NCBI GenBank assembly: GCA_029891385.1
Contig: CM057224.1
Span: 7,130,001-7,194,000, forward strand
DNA from: Erythroxylum novogranatense
Taxonomy: Eukaryota > Streptophyta > Magnoliopsida > Malpighiales > Erythroxylaceae
DNA length: 64,000 nucleotides
Direction of reading: 5' to 3'
The translations under genes and the position numbers were made by a program. The notes under the pieces are model-generated. The model was not told where the DNA came from. It did no database searches and saw only the letters and a program-made list of their open reading frames with translations. Below, piece by piece: positions 44,771-55,842 of the stretch. Position 1 is the stretch's first letter; every line of letters starts with the position of its first letter.

Positions 44771-47239
44771 GTCCATTTTCTGAACTGAAAGGACACGGGG
44801 GAGGATTACCTACGTGGCACTAACAAAATTATCGTGAAATATAGTTAAAATAGAAAATAATGTTTCTATAGTGGAAGAAAATAATTTTTAATAACCTTTT
44901 AAAAATTAAGATTCTATAACATGATTAATTTATAAATAGAACATAATATTATTTATAAATTATACTTTGTTATAAAATTTAATTTAAAAAAATTAATTTT
45001 CTGTTGAGGTAACTCTTCTCAAATCTAAATGTTATATGAAAATCAATAGAGCCGTATAAGTAACCTAATTTGAATATTACTTATATTGATCAGTTGAGAA
45101 AGCTCCAAAATAGTATGCTAAGATAGTTATCTTTTATAAAGCCTGGGTTTATTTATAGTAGGATTCAAATCTTTTAATAATTTAATTGAGTTATAATTAA
45201 ATATTAATTAAGTCTTAAGAAAATTCAATATCTAATATTGATCCTATGTATCATATATTTTATAGATAGTCATAAAATTTTTCAAACTTTACAATAAAAC
45301 CTAATTTGACTATAACCTTTATCTCTCTTTAACGTTATCATTCATAATCGATAGATTCTTAAATATGTTTGACAATAAATAAAAATTACAATTCGATATT
45401 ATAATTAGAATAGATAAATTTAAAAAATAGATAAATCTAACTCCTCTAATTTATCTTTAATTTTAATTAAATAATTTACGTCCATAAATTAAGATTAATG
45501 TCTAGTAACATCATGACGACTTAAATATTAAGAATGTCAAATTAATTTTAACTAAAATTTTGTAGATATTTTCTTGTAGAATTTAATTCTTTTATTATAA
45601 AATGTTCCAATTTTAAATATAGTATAGATTTAGTATCCATTTTATTCGAGTTCATCATTATTAATTCTTTAGCAATAATAATTGATTCTTTTAACGAAAA
45701 TTGAAAACCATTGGTGAAGTATCATTCTACTTTGATAAAACATTGGTCAAGGTATCTTAATTGAATATTAATGAAGAACAATGATTATTCTTCCTAATTA
45801 TTTTAAAGTGATAAATATTATAGTGATCACTTAACTACTTCCATATAGTTCATATCATATCTAATGATTACCAATCGAATCATCCTTAATTAGGTTCGGT
45901 CTTAAATAGCATCAAAATATATCAATCCATATATGAGATACTTTGAATATTTCAAATTAAAAATCATTTATACAATAATCACACTAAGCATTTATATAGA
46001 CATACAATTATTCTCATGTTGGATCAATTTAACAAATTTATTGTCTTATAAGAATCTACACATTTCTTCAAGTATCTTAATACTTTATTTTATGAAATTG
46101 ACTACTTTCTTTATAAAAAGAATATGATGTTTTGTAACCTTTTCACTCTATTATTGTCTAATATTAATAGAGCAATGACTAGGTAAATTTTAGGAATAAT
46201 ATATAAATATAATATGAATATCATAATTATGATCTTATTATAAATTTATTTGTAAAATATAATTATCATATCGACTTTATCTTATAAGTTAATTAATTAG
46301 ACAAAATATATAACATAAAGAATGCTTTTATTTAAATATGACATAAATATGTAACCAATCGACTAGTTATAAGGTATAAATAAAAATCTCCTATTTACAC
46401 TAAGCCAATTGTTTAGAAAAATTATTTCATATCTCCATATGATGGTCATTTTCCAGTTAAGATATTGGTTTAGCGAGAATTTTCACGATTATCTTTTGAG
46501 AACACTTACTTAGATCGTATAATTTTTATCTCAATTATCATTATAAATAAGGTTAACTGCCTAAATACGTACTTAGATCATTGATATAACACTAACTTTT
46601 TTATATGTCCAATTGATTTAATGTTCTGCAGTACATTACTATTCAAATAATGCACTAATATTCAAATAATGGGCCTAGTAACCATTTTGCTAATAAAATG
46701 ATAAATTTATTTTCACTAAATTAGCAATTGAAGTAATATTAGAGCATTTCTTACTCAAAGTATATCTTAAGTAAGACTTACTTTTATTCTTGTCAAACAA
46801 AAGTTAAAATCAATATTAACTTGAACTCAAATATCAACTCACACATAGAATAATAGATATTTTGTATATTTCATAAATATATCAAATGTTGAACACCTTT
46901 AGCATATCATGCATGTACTTAGATGAGAATAGGTAAATAATTTTTAGTCTATCTCTATAGATTTCTTATTGGATTAACTTATATTCAACATTTATAAATG
47001 TGAATTATTGTTCTCTATTGGTGTTATATCTTCTACGTAATCCATTGAAAAGTATCAATACTACAAGTAACTTTCTTGTATGCATAATTTTACCTTTAAA
47101 ACAAACTCTTTAGTTTTATCATAAAAGTGATCTTTTTCATCTTTAAACCCTTTGATTATACATCAAATGTATTAAACAAAGGCACTTATTCCATCAATAT
47201 CTTAAGAGAAAAACATAAAGCTACCACTAGAATCAATAT
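44771..47239. other. AT-rich stretch without recognisable genes
   Basis: Very AT-rich with no ORF above 64 codons. Some minus-strand readings around 46350-46560 vaguely recall decayed retroelement pol, but no motif is good enough to name. Probably ancient transposon debris. Confidence 0.5.
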
Positions 47240-49190
47240 TGTGCGAGATTAATCTTGTAAGAACTTGGATAACTACGATAAATCGATATAAAGATAACGG
47301 ATCCCCTTGTCTAATACCCTTCACTCCATTAAATGTTCTTGAAGGAGAACCATTCGCCAACACATTGTAAGAGGTAGATGAAATACAGGCATAAATGCAC
47401 TCTACAAAAATATCAAGGAAGTCAAATACCTAGAAATAATGTACTATAAAGCCCCAATCAAAAGAGCCAAAAGCTTTAGCAAAATCAATTTCCATTTAAC
47501 AACTTTTGATGAAAGCGTTAGAGTTATAATCTTTAAGTAACTATGAGATTAATAAGATATTGTCCTCTATAGGTTTATAAGAGTTTCAAGGACTTTCTTC
47601 AACTAAGGTACAAGAAGCTTTAAGATCACCTTATAGATGGTATTACAATATGAGATAGGCCTATATTCATCTAAAGAATTTGGATTATTTATCTTAGGAA
47701 CAAGAAAAAGATGAGTTATGTTCAATTCTATGAGCATTCTCTTACTACTAAAAAATTCCTAAATAAGGGCAATCATATATTCCCTTGTAATACTCCAACT
47801 CTTCTGGAAAAAGAAGATATTAAAGCCATCTAGCCTTTGAGACTTATAAAGGTTCAAATTGAATAAATCTTCCTTGATATCTTGAGGACTAAAGGGCTTT
47901 AATATATTCTTATAACTCTTGATTTTTTTCCATAAAAATGGACTTTAGGTCATTCAAAGAAGAGTGGCTGCCATAGGTTTGACCAAGTAAATCCTTAAAA
48001 AAATTCAAAACAATCTCACTGATTTTTTTTCCTTATCTTTACGTAAAAGCCCTTCCCTATCCACTAAGGAAGAGATCCTATTCTTGTTCCCATTTCTTCA
48101 AGCTAGAATTGTGTTATAAAAGATCCTAAAGTTATTTTCCCCTTCATATAGCCAATGAACCCTCGCTTTTTTTAATAAGAAATGAGTTGCAAAACTAAGT
48201 GATTTATTATAAAGATTGAAGGCCTTGGATTTTTTAGCTTTCATATCCTTGTTAATTGGATCAATATAGAAGCCCTACTTATTCTTCCTAGTAGCATCCT
48301 TAATTGACTGAAAATAAATACCAATATCCCTATAGACCTTATTTTAAAATGCTTTCAATTCCATCTTAACAACTCCAAGTTTTTTCATTAATTGAAAAGC
48401 TTGAAAGCCTTGCACCCAAAGGTTGAACCCAACCATGATCACCTCCTCAAAACCACCAACTGAAGCTAGAAAATTATAGAATCTAAATGGGGCTTTATGA
48501 GCTAAGGAGGAATTCAAGATCAATACCTTAATAATAGAGTGATATGAGACAAGAGGAGAAACAAATATAACAAATCAGTCTAGAACTTGTATCATCCAAG
48601 AATCATTAACTAATGCTTGATCTAGCTTTTTTTCCAAATGTATCACTCAACTTGTTCATTATTACTCCAAATGCAAGACTATTTAACAAAATTTAGATCC
48701 AACAAACCAATTTGATTTACCACATGTTTTAGTTCATTAGTGAGGTTCTTATAGTTGACTTTAGTTCCTTTAGCCTCATTAGTTTGGAGGATGCAATTAA
48801 GGTCCCTTATAATCAACCAAGGACCTTAAATCCTCCTCTAAATTTGAAAAAGATCTTCTAAAAAAAAGGCCCTTTGAAAAGATAAATTAGTAGTATAAGT
48901 AATTGATACACCAAAGGATTTACTATACCATTCAAAGAAATCAGTGAAGTGAATTAACTAAACATGGAAAATTGGGTTACTAACTTGTATAAGAGAGGAA
49001 TCAAAAGCCAACACTTTCCTACCATTGAAGTGGCGGGAATGGATTATGATAATAATCTATTGTGCACAAAAAACCTCATACTTTCCATAAACTTGTCAAA
49101 TTTGTTTTTGGTTTCCAAAATTCCTAGGAGAACAAACTTCTTGTCCAGGATCACATCTTTACTAGCTTGTTATTTGAGGGGCTATTAAGC
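47240..49190 (-). pseudogene. LINE endonuclease-RT fragment, decayed
   Basis: Minus strand. The endonuclease part has LETKNKFDKFMESMRFF near 49100, WLIIRDLNCILQTNEAKG near 48800 (the (G/R)D-x-N catalytic region) and GLLDLNF. The RT part has LDGFNIFFFQKSW near 47825, NITHLFLVPKINNPNSLDEY-RPISYCN near 47650-47730 and VVKWKL..LLKLLALLIGAL near 47480. Many stops and frameshifts. The C-terminal RT box (F-A-D-D) was not found, so the fragment is truncated or decayed beyond 47240. It is on the opposite strand to the LINE at 50043. Confidence 0.82.
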
Positions 49191-50042
49191 TTTTTATACT
49201 CCAAACCAAAAAAGACATCAGCCATAGGGTAGGGAGCCTCCTAGTTTAGCTTTTCACACCTTTTTAGTAGTTTTTCTTCTTAGTGTAGGGGAGACAACAA
49301 TAAACTCCAATTCGGAAGAGTTCTAAGACTGTTCATCATTCAAGTTCTAACTTATAGGTATGTTCCCATACTTATCATATAAGGCATGAAACTCCTCACT
49401 ACGCTAGTAAGTTTCCTTAATCTGCATGAAGCTCCAAAACCTTTTTCTGTAGATTGTTTATTAGTATCGTTAATGTCCAAAGTTATACCCAAAAGAAGAA
49501 GAACAAAGGACAATAAAAACGATGTCGTTTTGTTCACTAACATGACATTGTTTTCTACATATTAACAACCTAATTAAAAAGCAATCTTCATTTGATTAAC
49601 TTATCTTCATCCTTGTGTTCCAGGAGCTACAGTGATCGTTCGTCTTCTTCTAGTGTGTTTATCCATCTTCATCTATATAAACCATCATTTTGAAGATTTT
49701 TGGTTGTAAGTAAATCCAAACGTTTGAATAAATATTTGACTGTATCTCAGAGCTGACTGTTGAGTAGACAAAATAGTAGGATCCGTTGCTTATACTGAAA
49801 TGATAGGAGCTTATCCATTCTAGATTTTGTGGGACCTTATCTCCTGTCGCCTTTCGCAGGAGCCTTTGTCCTCTTGTTTCGTCAACAAGTTCTTGTTTTT
49901 TGCCCTAATATTTTGCCCTTTGTCGTCTGCGCCTCTCTTGGCCTTCCCCTTTCTCTCTTTCCCTTTACTTTCCTTTCTTTTCTGCCTTGGTGCCTTTGGT
50001 TCCTGAGCTCTGTTTTCCCCTTTTCTCTGCTTGTGTGGGGCT
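49191..50042 (+). other. Spacer and probable LINE 5' UTR
   Basis: 49191-49600 shows nothing identifiable. From about 49620 the plus strand becomes C/T-rich (CTTCTTCTAG, TCTCTCTTTCCC) and leads into the LINE ORF1 at 50043, which suits a LINE 5' UTR with internal promoter. The exact LINE start and its target duplication were not found. Confidence 0.45.
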
Positions 50043-51285
50043 ATGGGTGATCCTGTCGATGCCACTGCGCTGATTGCTTAGATTAACGAACAAATGGAAT
50101 TACAGGAAACGGAAGGGCGCATCCACATTCAAACAAACGACCAGAATACCTCTGTTCGTACTCCTGCGGAATGGCAACATTATGTGGTGGGTCGTATTCT
50201 CACAGATAAATCCCTAAATGTTCCAGCTTTCAAGCAAACCATGGCTAGCGTATGGCGACCTGTTAAGGGAATGGTTGTTAAGGAGATCGGTAATAATGTC
50301 TTTGTTTTTCAATTCTTCCATGCCCTTGATGTGGAACGTGTTCTGAATGGAGGCCCATGGAGTTCTTTTTCAGAACCTGGTGATGGTTAAGGCATTACAG
50401 TCTGGTGAACATCCGACTGATGTACAGCTCACTTCTGTTGACATATGGGTTCAGGTTCATAATCTGAAGAATGGTTTTATGTCGAAAATTGTGGCGAAGG
50501 ATGTAGGCCATTATATTGGTGAATACCTGGAATCCGATCCCAGAAATTACTCTGAGTTATGGGCGGAATACATGTGGGTACGAATCCGTATGGATGTTCG
50601 TACCCCCATTAAAAGGAGAATGCAATTATCCAAACCTGGCGTTGACTAGTTTTGGGCAGATTTTAAATATGAACGGCTTCCTCAGTTTTGTTATTTCTGC
50701 AGATTTCTAGGACATTCTGATCGGTATTGCGTCAAATTGTATGATCTTCCGAAAATCCCACATGAATTATTCCCATATGGTCCTTGGTTGAAAGCCCCCA
50801 CTAGAAAACCCAATCGCATTGGTGAGAAATGGCTGCGATCTGACGATGCAGTCTGGTGCCTTTCACCACATACGGACACTGCGACTGTTCAAGAGGGGGG
50901 TTCCTCCTGCGTCATGCCTCTGGCACAGGGTGATCAGATCAGGGTGACGAATGATATGCTGGTGGTGGGTATGGGCGGATCTTCTCAGTTTCACCCTGCG
51001 GCTGGGAAGCAAGTGGTTCATTCGACTACGAAGGGTCAACCTGAAGTCACTGTACCCAACTTGGATACTCCTCTTGTGATCAACCCTATCCTGGAAATGA
51101 CTGAAGTCAGTAGATTGATTCTTGACTCTAAAACGCGACGGGAGGATATGGGTTCAAACTCAGATGAGGATATGGCTTATGTTGACAATGGATATGAGGG
51201 GGATGTTGTGCCTGCCTCCGGGGCACAAATTTCAAAAAACGGAGATGTGGTGGGTTCTGGTTTCCAGGCCCACCTAGCGCGATGA
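50043..51285 (+). pseudogene. LINE ORF1: RNA-binding protein with DUF4283 and CCHC knuckle (broken)
   Basis: Starts at ATG 50043 (MGDPVDATALIA), with a TAG a few codons in where Gln is likely. The DUF4283 domain shows GRILTDKSLNVPAFKQTM, VFQFFHALDVERVLNGGPWS, and after a +1 slip in a T5 run near 50368, VDIWVQVHNLKNGFMSK and YMWVRIRMDVRTPIKRRM. Past the stop at 50647 comes the knuckle CYFCRFLGHSDRYC (50688-50729). A divergent acidic tail follows to 51285. The protein would bind LINE RNA during target-primed reverse transcription. It overlaps the ORF2 start by a few bases. Confidence 0.85.
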
Positions 51286-54200
51286 TTACCTTATGTTGGA
51301 ACTGTCGGGGGCTTGGGAACCAACGAACAGTTCGGGCCCTTAAGGACCTCATACATCTTAAGAAACCCACCTTTGTTTTTCTAATTGAAACTATGATTAT
51401 GAAAGACAAAGTTTTCAAAATAAGAGATAAATTGGGCTATACTGGTTCTTTTGTTGGGGATTCGATTGGTTTGAGTGGTGGGGTGGCTTTATTTTGGAAA
51501 GGTTCGGCACATGTGAGTCTTCTTGGTTTTTCAGCCAGGCATATCGATGTTTAGTGTCGCCTTGGCTCAGGGCCGTGGTGGAGATTAACGGGTTTTTATG
51601 GTTTTCCGGGCTTGCAGAATAGAAGACGGAGTTGGGCTTTATTACTTTCTTTAGCATCTGCTTCCACTTTACCTTGGGCTGTGATTGGTGATTTCAATGA
51701 TATTATGTACAACTCTGAAAAGTAAGGCAGAGTACCACACCCCCAATGGCCTTGGAAGGTTTCAGACAGACTCTTGATACCTGTCATTTACGGGATATAG
51801 GTTGGCACGGGGCCAAATTTACATGGTCGAATCAGAGGACGGATGCTACGCAGGAACGATTGGATCGTGCGGTCACGACTGGGGAGTGGTTGAATCGGTT
51901 TCCTAATGCGATCCTATACGTATTATAATCGATTCAATCTGATCATAAACCACTGTTTTTATCTTTGGGCATTTATGAACCACGCTATATCGCGAAAAAA
52001 TTCAAGTATGAAAATTCGTGGAGTTTAGAGACGGATTGTAAGGCTGTGGTGGGTGAGTGTTGGAGGGGTAGTTCTCATCTGGTAATGGCAGATCAGTTAC
52101 AAGTTTGTGCCACGTCTATTGCGAGATGGGCATCAACGTTCCATCAACAATTCACACGCAACCTAAAGGAATGCAGAGCACGTTTACTGTTCTTACGTAG
52201 ACATGCTTTGTTGGTCGACAATGCTGAATTGAAGAAGGTTGAGGACACATATGGGGCTTTGTTGGCACAACAGGAGCTATATTGGAGTCAGCGTGCAAAA
52301 CAGATATGGCTGAAGAATGGGGATGCCAACACTTGGTTTTTCTATGTCATGGCAGCAAATAGAAAGCGAAAGAATCATATCGATCGGCTGAAAGACGATT
52401 TGGGTGTGTGGAAGACCTGGAATTCAGGTATGGAAGACATTGTCCTTCACTTTTATCAAAATTTATTTACTTCTCATCTGGGGACTGCTGATTTGATCTT
52501 GAGGTGGGTGCACCCGAAGGTGTCTGATGAGCAGAACGACATGCATCTTGCACCCTTTACGGAGGAGGATGTGAAAGTGGCTTTGTTTTCAATGCATTCT
52601 GATAAATCTCCAGGGCCGGATGGTTTTAATCCAGGTTTTTTTAAGACGCATTGGTCGATTGTTAAGCATGAAGTCTATCAAGCTTGTTTCGCTTTTCTCC
52701 ATAATGATACTAGTTTACCTGGTACAAATCGAACAAATATCATTCTTTTACCGAAGAAGACTACTCCTGAAGTGGTTTCTGATTTAAGACCCATATCATT
52801 GATGAATGTTATAGATCGAGTGGTCTGTAAAATGCTGGCAAACAGGTTGAAACGCGTACTGGACTCTGTTATTTCGAACACACAGAGTGCATTCATTCCG
52901 AATCGGTTGATTACTGATAGTATTATAACTGCCCATGAATGTTTTCATGTTATGAAACGGAAGAATCAAGGACAGACTGGGTATATGGCAATAAAAACAG
53001 ATATGACCAAAGCGTATGACCGTATGGAATGGGGTTTTCTGCAAGTTTTGATGTCAAAGTTGGGTTTTGCTTCCTAGTGGGTACAAAAGATTATGAAGGT
53101 GGTTTCCTCGGTAGTTTATTATATTGCACACAATGGACAGGAGTTGGGGCCGATTGTTCCGTCACGTGGGTTGAGACAAGGTGATCCGTTATCTCCGTAC
53201 TTATTTATTATTTGTGCCGAGGGCCTCTCTGCTATCTTATCGAGTTATGTGGCGCAGGGCTTATTATATGGCATAAAAATGGGCCAAGGAGGTTTATCTG
53301 TGTCACACTTGTTATTTGTTGACGACAGTTTATTCTTTCTGCGAGCGTCCGTTCTTGAGGCAGCACATTTGAAGCACTGTTTTCGAATTTATGAAGACGC
53401 TTCTGGACAACGTATCAATTTAACCAAGTCGGCCGTATCTTTTAGTCCCAATGTCAATTGTGCAGGACAACTTATTTGCCAGAACCTGGGTATTACAGAA
53501 GTGCGCCAACATTAGTCCTATTTGGGCATGCCCGCAATTATTGGCAGAGATAAGCAGCATGTGTTTCAGTATATTGTGGATAAAGTGGCTAAACGATTGG
53601 CCGGTTGGAAATCGAAAGTTCTCTCACGGGCAGGCAAAGACGTCCTTATTCGAATGATTGCACAAACCATTCCTAATTATTTAATGTCTTTGTTTCTACT
53701 TCCTTTGACTGTTTGCAGGAAAATTGAATCTCTGATGAATGCTTTTTATTAGACCTCAAGTGGTGGGGACTCCACTGGCATTCGATGGCGGAGATGGGAT
53801 TATCTGTGCATCCCGAAGGCCAAGGGTGGTCTTGCTTATAGACGTATTCACGAGTTTAACCTTGCTTTTTTGGCTAAGCAGGGATGGCGTTTATTACACA
53901 ATCCATCTTCCCAAGCTGCTAGAGTTCTCAAGGGACGGTATTACCAAGACTCCTCATTTTGGCCCGCAAAACTTGGTAGTAATCCTTCCTACATATGGCG
54001 TAGCATTTTGGAAGCTCGAGCTGGGTTGGCAGGAGGCTGCTATCGGCGTATTGGAGATGGGGAAGATACTTTGGTGTGGCATCACCCATGGTTGCCTGAT
54101 CCTAATCAACCGTATGTGGTGTCTCCTATGGCTTCAGGTTTGGATCATTGTAAAGTCTCTTCTTTTATTATACCAAGCCTCCAGAAGTGGGACGATTTGC

Positions 54201-54813
54201 AGCTCAACAATTTTTCCAGCCTCGGGACATCATGTTAATTAACCGCATCCCTTTTCCTTTTAAAAAGCAAAGTGATGTTTGGGCTTGGACACGTGACCGC
54301 AAAGGACTTTACACTGTTAAGAGTAGATATCGCCAGGCTTTTAGGTACCACGTTTACCCAACCCCATTACTGATGATATTTGGAGTTTTATTTGGAAAGC
54401 TCACATCCCTAAGAAAGTTAAGCATATGTGCTAGAGAACATCTTTGGCTCTTATGCCATGTTTGGTAAACTTGCAACGTAAATCGGTGGTTGTTCCAAGT
54501 GTTTGTCCGGTTTGTGGTTCTCATCCCGAAACGGAACACCATATCTTCTTAACTTGTCTTGTGGCTCAGCGGACTTGGGTCCTATCATTGGTGGGTTGGC
54601 GACGAATGGCCACATTAATGGACTGGTTTGGATGGGTCAAATCGCTACCAGAGGATATTCGGCACGAAGCTTTGATGGTACTTTATGGGCTATGGTTGAA
54701 TAGAAATCAAGTGGTTTGGAACCATATTTTTGCGTCTCCACCAGTTATCCTGCAACGCAGTAGACAACACCTACGGGAATGGCAGGCGGCCCATGCTCTT
54801 TTTGCAGCTACAC
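51282..54813 (+). pseudogene. LINE ORF2: AP-type endonuclease and reverse transcriptase (broken)
   Basis: The endonuclease starts MITLCWNCRGLGNQRTVRAL (Asn in WNCRG). FVFLIETM (Glu), WAVIGDFNDI (D-x-N), WHGAKFTWSN and SDHKPLFLS (Ser-Asp-His end box) follow, with a stop near 51554 and a shift near 51740. RT (about 52540-53520) has DKSPGPDGFNPGFFK, ILLPKK, DLRPISLMNVI, QSAFIPNRLITDSI, KTDMTKAYDRMEW, LRQGDPLSPYLFI and the catalytic LLFVDDSLFF. The C-terminal region contains GLAYRRIHEFNLAFLAKQGW, WRSILEARAGL and a zf-RVT-like CPVCGSHPETEHHIFLTC. Stops and shifts are scattered. It ends at the solo LTR insertion after HALFAATL; RNase H continues at 58413. Confidence 0.93.
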
Positions 54814-55187
54814 TGTAGCACCCCCATACCATAGGATATGTACCGGGACGCCCGTAGGTCATTCCGATACACACTCGACGATAAGGGTGCGCTACAAACA
54901 AACTGACACTCCACATGGCATCCAAGTATCATAAAGCATTAATATGAAATTCACTAATTTTTGGAACCATAAAATTTTCATTGCATAACCTCAAAGCAGT
55001 AAATTATACAACTGATAGGTTCTATACATGTTCCCAAAAAAAAGCTAGCTAGGTCATCCTTCCAAAAAGTGCCAGCTGACCCACCTACGTGCCATAACTT
55101 CTCTTGCCAACTCAATCTACACGGCAGGAAAAGTCCCTCCGAAGCTATGAGTCTACTATCTCGATCCTGAAAAATAATTTGCAATTT

Positions 55188-55236
55188 TGGGTGAGTTTGC
55201 GAACTCAGTGAGGAACCATCATCGATGGTTCACCCA
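55188..55236 (-). other. Nested palindrome block, solo LTR in the LINE
   Basis: TGGGTGAGTTTGCGAACTC followed by AACCATCATCGATGGTT and CACCCA: the same nested inverted repeats as at 8805-8853, in reverse orientation, with complementary outer arms. Confidence 0.62.
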
Positions 55237-55774
55237 ATTCATGCATATACACAGAATTCACATAGTTATATCACTCAAACATATTCAGAAGTACCACATG
55301 ATTATCAATCAAAAGAACCCAATTCAAATGCACATGAAATGTGTATGAGACGCTTTTCCAATTTAATTCATTGTTGTGACTGAGCGCCTGAAACTGTCCC
55401 TTAAAGGGCGCATTAATCGGTGAGCCATAGGCTCTAAATCACTGTGGACTCAAGGCCCAATCACGTTGAGCTTAAAGCTCTCGTTGGCTGCTCTGGTCAC
55501 AACTGCCAATTACTGATCATGCAATTATGTATGAATGCAAATGTCCAAATCCACACCATAACCGATTCCCATTTAACATATTCCCATAAGTCATTTCCAA
55601 GTAATCACATGAAGATCACATATAACACTTCGATATCTCATACCAAAAATTTCAGACACCTATGGTCCGAAATCAATCAAAATCAAACACACATATTCCC
55701 ATCCATTATCTCCACAGTTGTATAAGTGCGAAATATAACCAAATAATAATTGAGGAACCATCTAGGTTACTCAC

Positions 55775-55842
55775 CTAATAACTTTCGAGCTAATGCCGGG
55801 AAGTCTCTGTGATGTCCGTGGATCTACGGTCCAACTGAGCCT
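55775..55842 (-). other. Exon-like 68-nt block, solo LTR in the LINE
   Basis: On the minus strand it is flanked by TTGCTATAG and GTGAGTAACCTAGATGG. It contains TCCACGGACATC and GGCATTAGCTCGAAAGTTAT, homologous to the other five blocks. Confidence 0.5.

Noticed and set aside
44771..47239. Decayed Copia pol in the AT-rich block
   Set aside because: A few minus-strand readings looked vaguely like Copia RT/RNase H, but no diagnostic motif held up.
53739..54242. 167-codon plus-strand ORF in the LINE
   Set aside because: The neighbouring frame (53870-54238) carries the LINE C-terminal motifs; this one is a shadow.
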